Below are positions 29,082 through 37,636 of a DNA stretch of 44,077 nucleotides, one piece after another. The stretch spans positions 1-44,077 of IMG/VR virus record IMGVR_UViG_3300027851_000050. One strand, given 5' to 3'. This stretch comes from a virus. The stretch's first letter is position 1, and each line of letters begins with the position of its first letter. Under the pieces are notes generated by a model. The model saw only the letters and a program-made list of their open reading frames with translations, did not search any database and was not told the origin of the DNA. The position numbers were made by a program, and so were the translations under genes.

Positions 29082-30755
29082 TTATATTGTCAAAATCCCC
29101 CTGTCTTCATAAACCGACCTGCCACCCCGCGCCTCAGGGTCCATCGCCATTAACGCCACGGCCATAAAAACAGCCACCAACGGGTCTATCTTAGCCGTTC
29201 CAGATGCCTGTTTGGTTATCAGGATCGCATTACCCCTCGGCTCTACCCTTGCGTTGCCGACGCACCAGTTCATCAGATTCTGCCCGCCATGCCTGATAAC
29301 CTTCTCTGCGACCCGGCGTTCGGTCGTCTTTATCGCTCCGTTTAGCCTCCAGCCCTGAGGAATACCGACAATGCGGTCGTGCTCGATCCCCCGAACCTGC
29401 AGATCATCAACAATATCACCGATTCCGGATGGATCGACACCGATCCGATCTAAAAGCCCGGAGTCGTCGCACCGCTGCACAATATCTCCGGCCTGCTGAA
29501 TGTCCTGCCCGATCTCGTCGACAATCACAAGGTCTCCATCTCGCTGGAAATCACGATATCGCCCTGACTCCGACTTTCGCCTCTCAAGAGCAATTGGGTG
29601 TATCCATGCCCGCGTCCACAGCAACCATTCACGCGTATCTGCATCGCGCCCGAGCACCGCCAGCCCGAGCATATCGTCAAGGCCGCCGCCGTCGATGCCG
29701 ATCGTGATTACCTCTGAGTTGGTGATGATGTCATCCAGTGTTACATTCCCGGCGCACGATTCCCAGAAATCAGTCCCGGCCCATCGCTGCGACCGCAGGG
29801 CGAGTCCGATCTCGACATTCAGGTGTTTCGCCAGGAAACCGCACATCGATTCCTCCCCGTCCTCTTCGGCGATCTTGAACTTGCGCTCAATAAAGGGGAT
29901 GTCCACCGACAGCCCGAGATTTGGATTCGTGATGTAGAAGTTCTCCGGCAGTTTATATGCCTCTTCCCGCACCATTGCTCCGGGGAATTCGTACAAGATC
30001 GGCATAAAGGCCGGATCCTGGATCGACCCATCGCGCACACCGCGGGCATAGAGCAATTTTTTGCGGAAGATTCCGGCCGGCGCCTTGTCGGATTGCGTCG
30101 TCAGATAGACTGTAAACCCCTCCGGCCGCGACGCCTGCCCTCCTGTGGCCTCTGTGAGCATATTTTCGGCGTTTGGTTTTTCCCCGAACAGCCACAGCTC
30201 GTCGATCAATACTCCCGTTGCTTTTTTCCCTGAAACAGTATCCTTGTCGGCCGCCACCACCTTCAGCACGGTGCCATTCTCCCGGTGGGTGATGGTCCGC
30301 AGGTGGTCCTGGACATGAAACAGACTGTCAAGCTCTTCATCAAGTTTGATCATCCACCGCGCCGGAGTGTAACTGTTTCCGGCAACCTCGATCGTCGGCG
30401 CCAGGATCAGAAACTCGGCTCCAGGCCGCCAGTTGATGATTGCCGCCGTCAGCATCAGGCCCGCAGCGATTGTCGATTTCGTGTTCTTTTTGGCGATATG
30501 CAGCAGGAACTCGGAGATAAGCCGCCTACCTTCGTTTTGGTCATAGGCGCCGAATATCGCGGCGACGAAGTCGAACACCCACGGCCGGCAGACTTCGCCC
30601 ATGGTCGGCTGGCCCGGTACATCATAGATGCGGAGCTGCTTGAACACAGATAGCGCGAACTCGGCATAATCAGGGAATAGTGGTGGGCATGGAACCAAGG
30701 ATTCCCCGGCTATTATCCGGCGCTCCCAATCTGGGCAGGATGTAGACCAAATCAT
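29082..30755 (-). CDS. terL: Terminase large subunit
   Basis: A 557-aa packaging motor of the Terminase_1 class: ATPase plus nuclease. The ATPase part has AKKNTKSTIAAGLML as the adapted Walker A (about residues 88-102), LILAPTIEVAGNSYTPAR, and GVLIDELWLFGEKPN as Walker B with its catalytic Glu. The nuclease half has IGIDGGGLDDMLGLAVLG, then a second acidic motif VDEIGQDIQQAG and VDPSGIGDIVDDL. Its start overlaps the TerS stop (ATGA). Confidence 0.95.
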   Translation of the reverse strand: MIWSTSCPDWERRIIAGESLVPCPPLFPDYAEFALSVFKQLRIYDVPGQPTMGEVCRPWVFDFVAAIFGAYDQNEGRRLISEFLLHIAKKNTKSTIAAGLMLTAAIINWRPGAEFLILAPTIEVAGNSYTPARWMIKLDEELDSLFHVQDHLRTITHRENGTVLKVVAADKDTVSGKKATGVLIDELWLFGEKPNAENMLTEATGGQASRPEGFTVYLTTQSDKAPAGIFRKKLLYARGVRDGSIQDPAFMPILYEFPGAMVREEAYKLPENFYITNPNLGLSVDIPFIERKFKIAEEDGEESMCGFLAKHLNVEIGLALRSQRWAGTDFWESCAGNVTLDDIITNSEVITIGIDGGGLDDMLGLAVLGRDADTREWLLWTRAWIHPIALERRKSESGRYRDFQRDGDLVIVDEIGQDIQQAGDIVQRCDDSGLLDRIGVDPSGIGDIVDDLQVRGIEHDRIVGIPQGWRLNGAIKTTERRVAEKVIRHGGQNLMNWCVGNARVEPRGNAILITKQASGTAKIDPLVAVFMAVALMAMDPEARGGRSVYEDRGILTI

Positions 30756-31099
30756 CTTCTTCCGGCGCTGATGTTAACCACCTTGGGAGCAGCGCCGGCA
30801 GAGAATTTACCGCCCGCCGCCTTCTTCGCTGCCTCTTCACGTTCATCCCGCTTTCCTTTCTCGCCGGCTTTTGCATGGACGAATGGGGCCGCCGCTTGTG
30901 CCATTCTCATTCGATCAGCTTTTGATTCGTTCGGATCGTTCATGATCTTGAGCATAAATTCAAGCGGAGTTAATTGCTCTTTTTTTACTTCTTCGGCGAT
31001 CACCTGCTTGACAATCTCACTCTCGGTATCGCTTTTTCTCTTCTTGTATTTTGTCCCTTTTGCCGGGCCAGACCCTGGCCTATACCCACCCCTTGGCAT
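30752..31099 (-). CDS. terS: Terminase small subunit
   Basis: A 115-aa protein directly before TerL. It starts MPRGGYRPGSGPAKGTKYKK, the basic Gly/Pro-rich entry seen in many small terminase subunits, followed by an acidic helix (SEIVKQVIAEEVKKEQLTP), the LEFMLKIMNDPNESKADRMR helix pair and an Ala/Lys-rich tail. It recognises the packaging site and forms a ring. AGGAGGG precedes the ATG and a promoter lies upstream. Confidence 0.85.
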   Translation of the reverse strand: MPRGGYRPGSGPAKGTKYKKRKSDTESEIVKQVIAEEVKKEQLTPLEFMLKIMNDPNESKADRMRMAQAAAPFVHAKAGEKGKRDEREEAAKKAAGGKFSAGAAPKVVNISAGRR

Positions 31100-31156
31100 T
31101 ATTTTTGCCCTCCTGTTTTGAACTTTTCATTCGGTTTGATAAAATATTCAATTTTA

Positions 31157-31185
31157 ATTATACCACTTCAAAATTATTTATACAA
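31157..31185 (-). promoter_or_regulatory. Leftward promoter before terS
   Basis: On the minus strand TTGTAT (31185-31180) and a perfect TATAAT (31162-31157) are separated by 17 bp within an AT-rich stretch between the HNH nuclease and TerS genes. Preceding TGG gives an extended -10. This would start transcription of the packaging and head genes near 31150. Confidence 0.6.
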
Positions 31186-31290
31186 ATGTTCATACAATGG
31201 GTCTTAAATCCCTGCGTGGGGGCGCAAGTGGTCTCCAGGCTTAAAGGCTCCAGCGATCATACCGCCCCTCCCCGGCAGATGAGACAACCA
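31186..31290. other. GC-rich noncoding stretch, candidate packaging site
   Basis: About 100 bp without a gene lies between the HNH nuclease and the terS promoter. It is GC-rich against its AT-rich neighbour and has short inverted pieces (GCGTGGGGGCGC, AGGCTTAAAGGCT, CGCCCCTCCCCGG). In HNH-terminase phages the cos site usually lies here. I cannot identify a cohesive end by eye, so this is only a candidate. Confidence 0.3.
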
Positions 31291-31584
31291 TCACCCCAAC
31301 CGGTCGCGGGTCTCGCGCTCGGTCTTCTCCCAATGGCACTCAAGGCAAATGCACTGCTGATTATCATCGCTATCGCTACCTCCATCGCACAGCGGTATGA
31401 TGTGGTCCACCTCACGCGCTGCTGTAATCTTTCCATCCCTTAAGCATGGCTGACAAAGGTAGCCATCTCTTAACAACACTCGCTGTCGTTGCCGTTGCCG
31501 AGGCCTACCTCGCTCTCTGGTTACGACTGGTGACGACGTAACGCTTATGTCGATTGCTTTTACCCTTGGCTTAATGGTTATCAT
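31291..31584 (-). CDS. HNH endonuclease of the packaging module
   Basis: A 97-aa HNH nuclease: RVLLRDGYLCQPCLRDG with the first zinc Cys pair, AAREVDHIIPLCDGGSD with the catalytic His, then DNQQCICLECHWEKTE with the second pair. This compact type next to terS is a widespread component of cos phage packaging machines, where it works with terminase in cutting DNA. It overlaps the CHC2 gene by ATGA. Confidence 0.9.
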   Translation of the reverse strand: MITIKPRVKAIDISVTSSPVVTRERGRPRQRQRQRVLLRDGYLCQPCLRDGKITAAREVDHIIPLCDGGSDSDDNQQCICLECHWEKTERETRDRLG

Positions 31585-31775
31585 CTCGTCTCATATTTGA
31601 TAAACCGCTGATGTCCGTTATCAGGAATAAACTTCACCGTCATCTCGATCTTACCCGTCGTGCCACAGCCGTAACAGCGAAACGTATTATCGGCAAAGTC
31701 GATTACCATCGATCCAGTTTTCTCTTGATGGTACGGACACAGCACGGCCTTCTTTAACGTTCTTTTCCAGAACAT
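31581..31775 (-). CDS. Stand-alone CHC2 zinc-finger protein
   Basis: A 64-aa protein consisting of a CHC2 zinc finger, the DNA-binding module of bacterial DnaG primase: VLCPYHQEKTGSMVID, then FRCYGCGTTGKI. Cys-x2-His and Cys-x2-Cys are the four metal ligands. No primase catalytic (TOPRIM) part follows. It may help the host primase load at the phage origin or be the remnant of a larger primase. Confidence 0.8.
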   Translation of the reverse strand: MFWKRTLKKAVLCPYHQEKTGSMVIDFADNTFRCYGCGTTGKIEMTVKFIPDNGHQRFIKYETR

Positions 31776-31973
31776 CTATTCTCCTCCAACTAACGCTAAA
31801 CAGTCACCACATTTAATCCATGTCACCCGACACCAAACATCATCATCAGTACATGGATCACGCCTGGATTTCAGATGTTGGCAATCGAACAATCTGCAAT
31901 ATGGGGCGTCGATTAAAGCGCAGCCATTACAGTATTGGCTATCCGGGATCTCTACTTTGACGACCACTCTCAT
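31776..31973 (-). CDS. Cysteine-rich hypothetical protein
   Basis: A 65-aa protein with eight cysteines: YCNGCALIDAPYCRLFDCQ, then DPCTDDDVWCRVTWIKCGDC. The spacing suggests one or two zinc sites. It directly abuts the CHC2 gene and overlaps its upstream neighbour by ATGA. No family recognised, but it forms a cluster of small metal-binding proteins typical of phage early regions. Confidence 0.6.
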   Translation of the reverse strand: MRVVVKVEIPDSQYCNGCALIDAPYCRLFDCQHLKSRRDPCTDDDVWCRVTWIKCGDCLALVGGE

Positions 31974-32254
31974 TTCCCTTCTCCCAGTTTTTCAGCCCTG
32001 TCAATTGCCCCGTCCAGTACAAGGTCGAAATCGTCCCAATCAGCCACCTCACCGTTCAGGTGAAAACCATCAACACCATGAGAGTTTTCCATTATATATG
32101 AAAATTCTTTTACGATCTCCAACAGTTCTTGATGCGATGCGAGCAGGGCCTTTACATCAATTTCGTTACTCATGATTCCATCTCCTCCCTCGTCGGCCTG
32201 CGCCAGTGTTGCCACACGGTTGTCTCTCCCCGCGATGCCCATCTGTTCGTTCAT
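31970..32254 (-). CDS. Hypothetical protein with two plausible in-frame starts
   Basis: A 94-aa protein if started at ATG 32254 behind AGGAGGTGTTTAAG. A second ATG in frame at 32173 has its own strong site, GGGAGGAG, and would give a 67-aa product starting MSNEIDVKALLAS. The C-terminal part (HQELLEIVKEFSYIMENSH, then DWDDFDLVLDGAIDRAEKL) is helical and acidic. Both products may be made. Function unknown. The 118 bp up to the SSB stop holds no convincing gene. Confidence 0.55.
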   Translation of the reverse strand: MNEQMGIAGRDNRVATLAQADEGGDGIMSNEIDVKALLASHQELLEIVKEFSYIMENSHGVDGFHLNGEVADWDDFDLVLDGAIDRAEKLGEGK

Positions 32255-32372
32255 CTTAAACACCTCCTATTTGTCCTGATTTTCCACCGCCACGTGATTT
32301 TCGATACCTTGTGCGAGTGTTTGCTCGTCTTTGGTTGAAAATTGAATGGCGGTGTATTTTTGCCTGTTTTTT

Positions 32373-32777
32373 TTAAAATGGCACTTCGTCAGAAATCGCC
32401 CGAGAGTGCGGAATATGGTATTCCTGCTCCTGTGGTGCCGATTCTCCACCGCTCCGCCCGTCGAGCATCTTCATTTCACGCGCCACAATCTCGGTGGTGT
32501 ATCTTTCGCCGCCGTCCTTGTCGGTCCATTTCCGCGTCTGCAGCTTGCCCTCGATATAGACCTTCGATCCCTTGTGCAGGTATTCGCCGCAGATCTCGGC
32601 CAGCCGCCCCCAGGCCGTTACCCGGTGCCACTCGGTCTGGTCCTGCATCTGGCCGTCCTTGCCCTTGAAGCGCTCGGTTGTGGCGACTTTGAAGGATGCG
32701 GCAGCGGTCCCTGCCTGCGTATAGCGAATCTCAGGATCGCGCCCCAAATTGCCAATGATCATTACTCGGTTCAGCAT
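32373..32777 (-). CDS. ssb: Single-stranded DNA-binding protein
   Basis: A 134-aa SSB with the full OB fold: [54 protein letters not shown] and the [17 protein letters not shown] strand. The C-terminus ends ISDEVPF, a slightly changed form of the acidic tip that binds host replication proteins. I start at the conserved ATG 32777. A TTG at 32813 with GAGGTG four bases before it would add 12 residues and cannot be excluded. Confidence 0.93.
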   Translation of the reverse strand: MLNRVMIIGNLGRDPEIRYTQAGTAAASFKVATTERFKGKDGQMQDQTEWHRVTAWGRLAEICGEYLHKGSKVYIEGKLQTRKWTDKDGGERYTTEIVAREMKMLDGRSGGESAPQEQEYHIPHSRAISDEVPF

Positions 32778-32866
32778 TTCTTGTTCATCTCGTATTTTTG
32801 CGTCAAATTTCAATTTTCACCTCAAACCATCCTGACCTACACGCAACCATGCAATCGTTAAAATTC

Positions 32867-33166
32867 TTAGTCTCCCGTCTCATTCTCGTCGGCGGAATCG
32901 ACCATGTTTTGGTATGGCCTCCACGGATACAAGGCGCACTGTTTCGCCGTGCATGTACCGATCAGCCTCTTCCAACCAGGGTCGGGCAGGCTGTCAATCG
33001 TCCCGCCCATGCACTGGAAGCACATCGCCCGCATTGCCTTTGCCCTGCTGGTGGGATCTGCAACAGCCTTTTTCAGCAGGTTGTGGTCAACTACTACGGT
33101 CACTCCGGCGTCTTCCCGTTCTTCCCGCACCCTAGCCATTCTTTCCGCAAATGTTTCTTCTGGCAT
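32867..33166 (-). CDS. Phage cysteine-cluster protein
   Basis: A 99-aa protein. The C-terminal half carries a pattern common in small phage early proteins: AMRAMCFQCMGG, a variable segment, then GTCTAKQCALYPWRPYQ. The CxxC-x-GG and C-x4-C-xLYPWRPY arrangement probably binds zinc. The N-terminal half is helical and charged (ERMARVREEREDAGVTV). It lies between DnaB and SSB genes, so a replication or recombination role is likely but not shown. Confidence 0.65.
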   Translation of the reverse strand: MPEETFAERMARVREEREDAGVTVVVDHNLLKKAVADPTSRAKAMRAMCFQCMGGTIDSLPDPGWKRLIGTCTAKQCALYPWRPYQNMVDSADENETGD

Positions 33167-33177
33167 TTAGATTCTCC

Positions 33178-34386
33178 TTAGTTTTTCAGCACCAGCCGCG
33201 TATATTCGGCCGCATACTCGAACTCCATTTCACCCAGTGCCCCATGCCGATTCTTTTTGATTTCGCACCTCAACCGGTGTTTCTCGGTCTTGTGCCGCGT
33301 CAGCATCAACCCAATGTCCGACACAGCGGCCCACTCCCCGGCGCCCTTCAATTCGAGGTTGTCGGTATTCCCGCGCCCCACGTCGTTACTCACCTGCGAC
33401 AAACAGATCAGCGTCGCCCGCACAGCTTTTGCCAGCGACTGAAACCGCTTTGCCATCTCCGACTGTTCCTGATATTGGCTTTTCGCTTCCGGCCATCGGC
33501 AGTTCTGCACGTAGTCGATGAAGCCGATATCGACACCTCCCTGAAGGTCCGCTTTGCGAAATGCGGTCTCGATATCCTCCAGCCGGTAGATGTCGTCGTA
33601 GATCGCCAGCTTCGTCGTCAGCAAGCGCTGCTTTAACGCTTCGGCCGCGTCTTCTTCTTCGGCGTCGCGAAAATTGCCGGCAAGGATGCGGCCCGAGTAG
33701 ATACCGGTGAAGTTGGCAATAATCCGCGCTACCACCTGCTCTTCGGTCATCTCGGTCGAGACAATCAAGATTGACGGCTCTTCCCCGGCCCTCAGCAGGT
33801 TGCATATCTGCTGCACCATAAACGCGGTCTTCCCGACCGATGTATAGCCGCCTACCGTCCAGATGTGGCCAGGGATGTACCGGATGTATCGCTGTTCGAA
33901 AGCGTCAATCCCGGTCGAATACCCGACCCGGCCGCGAAAGCGATTGGCGCTGATGTACTCATTCACCCGCTGCATAACCTCAGGTATTGCCGGCGCCTTC
34001 TTACCGGCCCGCATTTCGTGCTGATAGACCGCCATCGCCTGCGAGAGCATTGCGTCGGCGTCATCCGACATCGCAGCCGCCGACAGCCCGGTCTTGATTC
34101 GGCGCATTCTGGCTGCACTTGCGATCTCAGAGGCGTAGGACGTGATGCCCGGAGGGAATGCCAGTGACGATCCTTCCGACAAGTACGCGACCATCTGCGG
34201 GTGTTTTGTAGCGATTGACACCAGGTCGACAGGGCGCTTGCTCTGCCATTCGGTCATGATCGTGCTAAACGCCACCTGCGCCCGGTTGTCGATAAAATCT
34301 GTAGGCCGCACAACATCGGCTATCTTGACGATCCTGTCTGGCGCCATGAGCAATGAGCCAACAAGGGCCTGCTCCATCTGCATCAT
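33178..34386 (-). CDS. DnaB-like replicative helicase
   Basis: A 402-aa helicase that unwinds DNA at the phage fork. The short N-terminal domain (EQALVGSLLMAPDRIVKIAD) is followed by the RecA-like core: Walker A GGYTSVGKTAFM, a STEMTEEQVVARIIANFTG motif, Walker B VDIGFIDYVQN and the LICLSQVSNDVG motif, then KKNRHGALG. The length is near the family size. I start at ATG 34386, which overlaps the TGA of the initiator gene; the longer frame lies inside that gene. Confidence 0.93.
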   Translation of the reverse strand: MMQMEQALVGSLLMAPDRIVKIADVVRPTDFIDNRAQVAFSTIMTEWQSKRPVDLVSIATKHPQMVAYLSEGSSLAFPPGITSYASEIASAARMRRIKTGLSAAAMSDDADAMLSQAMAVYQHEMRAGKKAPAIPEVMQRVNEYISANRFRGRVGYSTGIDAFEQRYIRYIPGHIWTVGGYTSVGKTAFMVQQICNLLRAGEEPSILIVSTEMTEEQVVARIIANFTGIYSGRILAGNFRDAEEEDAAEALKQRLLTTKLAIYDDIYRLEDIETAFRKADLQGGVDIGFIDYVQNCRWPEAKSQYQEQSEMAKRFQSLAKAVRATLICLSQVSNDVGRGNTDNLELKGAGEWAAVSDIGLMLTRHKTEKHRLRCEIKKNRHGALGEMEFEYAAEYTRLVLKN

Positions 34387-35120
34387 TGCCATTCGTCCTC
34401 TGTCGCTGCCGGCTGAATTTCGTCTTCCCATCGCTGGCCATTCAGCCACGTCGACGGCATCGGGATGTACTTGCCGTCCTCCTTGGTCCAATCTCTTGTT
34501 TTGGCATGGAGGGATACGGCTGTGATAATGCGCTGTGTCAGTTCCGAATCCGGCTTGATCTTGTCCCATGATTTTTTTGCCTTCAGTTTGTCGCGCTTTT
34601 TTGGGTAGGCTTCCCAGAAGAGGTCAAATGCTTCTCCGTTCTGGGGAGTGCAATGCGCTGGCTTTTTCGGCGCATTTGCACACATGTCTTTTTTCTTTTC
34701 ATTCTTTATTCTTCTTGTTCCTGTACCGTCGCCTGTACCGTCGCCTGTACCGTCGCCTGTACCGTCGCCTGTGTTTGCAAGCTGGTATTTGAAATAATTA
34801 TTGATTGTTATGATGTTTTTTCGCTTGTCCGTTTTTTGATGATTTTTTCGAGTTATCATCGAAGTGTTAGACAACTCTAACATGAACCTTCTGACCTTGC
34901 CTCTCGACCACCTCCAGCGACGTGCGAGATTGACCTCGGACCACGCCAAATCGCCGCATTTTACGTCTATCCTCATCCCTTGTATCCTGATGTAACCATC
35001 GGCGTGATTGGCCATCAGTATCATATCGACCCACGCTTGCCCCCTGGTGAATGGTTCGTCTTTCCATAGCGGATTATCTTGCAGCTTTCGATGCAGCTTG
35101 ACCCATCCTTCACTCGACAT
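34383..35120 (-). CDS. Lambda-O-like replication initiator
   Basis: A 245-aa protein upstream of DnaB. The N-terminal part is a winged-helix replisome-organizer type: SEGWVKLHRKLQDNPLWKDE, then a DMILMANHADGYIRIQGM strand and SRGKVRRFMLELSNTSMI. After a repeated Gly-Asp-Gly-Thr linker (from about residue 116) comes a C-terminal domain FDLFWEAYPKKRDKLKAKKS ending YIPMPSTWLNGQRWEDE, known from phage O/DnaT-like proteins that recruit helicase. The linker is coded by the iteron array. Like lambda O, it probably binds DNA inside its own gene. Confidence 0.88.
   Translation of the reverse strand: MSSEGWVKLHRKLQDNPLWKDEPFTRGQAWVDMILMANHADGYIRIQGMRIDVKCGDLAWSEVNLARRWRWSRGKVRRFMLELSNTSMITRKNHQKTDKRKNIITINNYFKYQLANTGDGTGDGTGDGTGDGTGTRRIKNEKKKDMCANAPKKPAHCTPQNGEAFDLFWEAYPKKRDKLKAKKSWDKIKPDSELTQRIITAVSLHAKTRDWTKEDGKYIPMPSTWLNGQRWEDEIQPAATEDEWQ
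34721..34768. repeat. Four 12-bp iterons inside the initiator gene, probable origin
   Basis: CTGTACCGTCGC occurs four times in perfect tandem, followed on the right by AT-rich DNA from about 34780 to 34860 (T/A runs around GATGTTTTTTCG and GATGATTTTTTCG). Iterons beside an AT-rich region inside the initiator gene are the layout of the lambda origin. On the protein level each unit encodes Thr-Gly-Asp-Gly. Confidence 0.65.
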
Positions 35121-35140
35121 TATCAGGCCTCGATAATCGT

Positions 35141-37636
35141 TTATGCCGCTGCTTCGCTGGCCAGCTCAACGTCAAAAAGCGTCGGCATTGAAACGTTCCG
35201 ATCGGCCTGGTTGAGATACGATAACCCGTCAGTAAAATACTCTGGATTTAATTCGCAACCTATCCCATATCGACCGAGCATGACGGCACGATAAGGCACT
35301 GTGAACAGTCCTCCGAAGGGGTCATATACAACATCTCCGCGATTGCTGTATCGATTTATTATCCGGTCAACGATATCGATTTGCAATGGGCAAATGTGAT
35401 TATTCAAACCCTTCTGTTTTTGGTTCCCGTTAAGCGTCCTCATACGGCAAACATCGTGCCAAACATCCTCATTATGCGATGGAGGATCGAGCAACATAAA
35501 TGTCGATGGTAGTGATCCTGAAGCGTCAAGTTCTTCGCCTATTTTGACGTGTGATTCGTAGTCGTAGATGTTTTCAATCAACGCCTTTTTAAAGAGTTTC
35601 CTGATATGATCGATGGGGTATTGCCGCAGCTCTTCGACCGACAAAAATCTATCTCCTGACGATCTCCAAAACGCATGAGCGTCGATTTGCCAGCGTGACC
35701 GGCTGTACTCATCTTTGCTTTTGACCACCGGCTCGTCGGCGTAGGCCCTGCTGGTGTCGCTCGGCAATTTCCGCAGCAGGAGGATGTATTCAGGACATCC
35801 TACACCCATTTTTGAACCGTCCTTACACTGCTCGGTCCAGCCCAGGCGATACGTCTGGTTATTCTCCCTAACAACGTCTGTCACCACCGTAATCATGCCC
35901 ATGTAGATGAACCCATGCCGCCGGTAATGCTGAATACAGGTAACGTGGAATGGATCGATAGACGGCATCCCGTATCCGGTGACACTTCCGAACATGACGC
36001 GGTCTTTAACGTGGATTGCTGCGATCCGGCCCGGCTTCAACACCCGCAGCAGCTCCGGTGTCAAAAAATCCATCTGATCGAAAAAGGTATCGTTGCTCTC
36101 GTTGTGGCCGAAGTCGTTGAATGATGGGCTGTATTCGTAGTGATTCGAGAACGGAATAGATGTGTGAATCAGATCAATACTGTTCGTCTCAATCAATCGC
36201 GTTTCATCAACACAATCATTGTTGACGGCCCGGTAATTCTTTCCTTCAACCTCGACCCGCTTGCACCCTATCGACCGTGATAACTCGCTCGCCATCCTGA
36301 TCGTTGAAAGGCCGTGCTCCTTGATTATTTCGCTCATTTTCTCCACCATTTCGTTGTGTCGTTGCCACTTCTCTTGCAAGATATTCAACACCTGTTTTTC
36401 GGTATCCGTGTAGATGATATGAATGTGGCATTCTTCATCCTGCAGAAACCGATGTATCCTGTGAAGAGACTGGATGAAATCGTTGAATTTAAATCCTATT
36501 CCTAGATAGATAGCATTATGGCAATGCCGCTGAAAATTGCACCCTGACCCGCTCAAAATTGGCTTTGTGGCCAGGTATTGTGTCCTGCCTTCGGAGAAGT
36601 CGATGATCCTCTGCTCCCTGATTTCCAGGTCGAGCGATCCGTAAACCTCAGATGCTTTCGGCAGGGCCTTTTTGATCGCGTGCCGCTCCACCTCCTGGTC
36701 GTGCCAGATAATGAAATTCTCTCCCGGGTAATTGCCGATGATTTCCAGCATCTTGTCGATACGATCATCCAGGCTGCGCCGCTTTTCCTTGCTGGCATCT
36801 TGGATCGACAGGGCCGCATTTCCGAACATTGACATCTGTCCGTTTCGATCAGTCCTGAAGCTCAACCCAGCGTCAACCTGATGATAATGCACGTGCAACT
36901 TCGGCAGGTCGTACCCGAGGTCGGAATATCCAAGGTCAGACGGACGCTGCAGGAAGATCGCCCATGAATTGAGCCAGAACCAGAACTCTCGCTCTTTATG
37001 AGGATAGAGTGTCAGGTTGTTGGCCTTCTGGCTATCGCGCTGGAAAAACCTTGTAAGGGCCTGGCCAGTGTCCATGATCCCGAGAAACCCGGCGTAATGG
37101 ATCAGCTCTTTGTATCGGTTCGGCGATGGCGTAGCGGTGGCGACAAAGCGATATTTCACCTGCTGGAACAGCGTTAAAAACTCCTGGTACGTTTTTGACC
37201 CATAACTGCGTAAAACACTAGCCTCGTCGAGCGAAACCGCCGTAAACATGTTAGGGTCGAGGCGGCCGTCGCGCACGCTCTCATAATTGGTGATGTATTG
37301 CCCATCGCCACCGACGTCGTCGGACCATTTTACAAATTTGATATCGATTCCGAGTTTGCCGGCATCGGTTTTGAACTCTTGCCGAACCCCGAGCGGGCAC
37401 ACGATCAGCGTCCGGCCGCCCTGGCGCTTGCCGATGATCCGCATGATTTCGAGTTGCATGAACGATTTGCCGAGCCCGAACGAAGCGAATATCGCCCGCT
37501 TCCCGCCACTGACTGCCCACCTGACAATGTCGCGCTGGTGGGGAAATAGTAGGTTATGGATATCGCTGTCATCAATCTCGAACCCCGACCGATTGTTGAG
37601 GATGATTTTTGATTGCAAAAACTCCTGATAGTCCAT
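35141..37636 (-). CDS. Helicase - DNA methyltransferase fusion
   Basis: An 831-aa protein joining two enzymes. The N-terminal ~430 residues are an SF2/SNF2-type helicase: FPHQRDIVRWAVSGGKRAIF, Walker A ASFGLGKSFMQLE, a SLDEAS DExx box and ATATPSPNRYKE (motif III type), with the second lobe ending in SLHRIHRFLQDEECHIHI. The C-terminal ~330 residues are a beta-class N6/N4 methyltransferase: catalytic-type motif TSIPFSNHYEY and, near the end, VVYDPFGGLFTVPYRAVMLG with GIGCELNPEYF. The usual SPPF/DPPY tetrad reads SIPF. It starts at ATG 37636, sharing one base with the MazG stop. Confidence 0.88.
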   Translation of the reverse strand: MDYQEFLQSKIILNNRSGFEIDDSDIHNLLFPHQRDIVRWAVSGGKRAIFASFGLGKSFMQLEIMRIIGKRQGGRTLIVCPLGVRQEFKTDAGKLGIDIKFVKWSDDVGGDGQYITNYESVRDGRLDPNMFTAVSLDEASVLRSYGSKTYQEFLTLFQQVKYRFVATATPSPNRYKELIHYAGFLGIMDTGQALTRFFQRDSQKANNLTLYPHKEREFWFWLNSWAIFLQRPSDLGYSDLGYDLPKLHVHYHQVDAGLSFRTDRNGQMSMFGNAALSIQDASKEKRRSLDDRIDKMLEIIGNYPGENFIIWHDQEVERHAIKKALPKASEVYGSLDLEIREQRIIDFSEGRTQYLATKPILSGSGCNFQRHCHNAIYLGIGFKFNDFIQSLHRIHRFLQDEECHIHIIYTDTEKQVLNILQEKWQRHNEMVEKMSEIIKEHGLSTIRMASELSRSIGCKRVEVEGKNYRAVNNDCVDETRLIETNSIDLIHTSIPFSNHYEYSPSFNDFGHNESNDTFFDQMDFLTPELLRVLKPGRIAAIHVKDRVMFGSVTGYGMPSIDPFHVTCIQHYRRHGFIYMGMITVVTDVVRENNQTYRLGWTEQCKDGSKMGVGCPEYILLLRKLPSDTSRAYADEPVVKSKDEYSRSRWQIDAHAFWRSSGDRFLSVEELRQYPIDHIRKLFKKALIENIYDYESHVKIGEELDASGSLPSTFMLLDPPSHNEDVWHDVCRMRTLNGNQKQKGLNNHICPLQIDIVDRIINRYSNRGDVVYDPFGGLFTVPYRAVMLGRYGIGCELNPEYFTDGLSYLNQADRNVSMPTLFDVELASEAAA

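Noticed and set aside
31200-31275. A possible tRNA gene in the gap before terS
   Set aside because: There is no TTC-A loop with a matching stem, no anticodon arm and no acceptor stem pairing at the right lengths.
32267-32449. 60-aa ORF overlapping the end of ssb
   Set aside because: It begins with GTG inside ssb and lacks a ribosome-binding site. Its stop merges with the AGGAGG of the next gene, which is suggestive but not enough.
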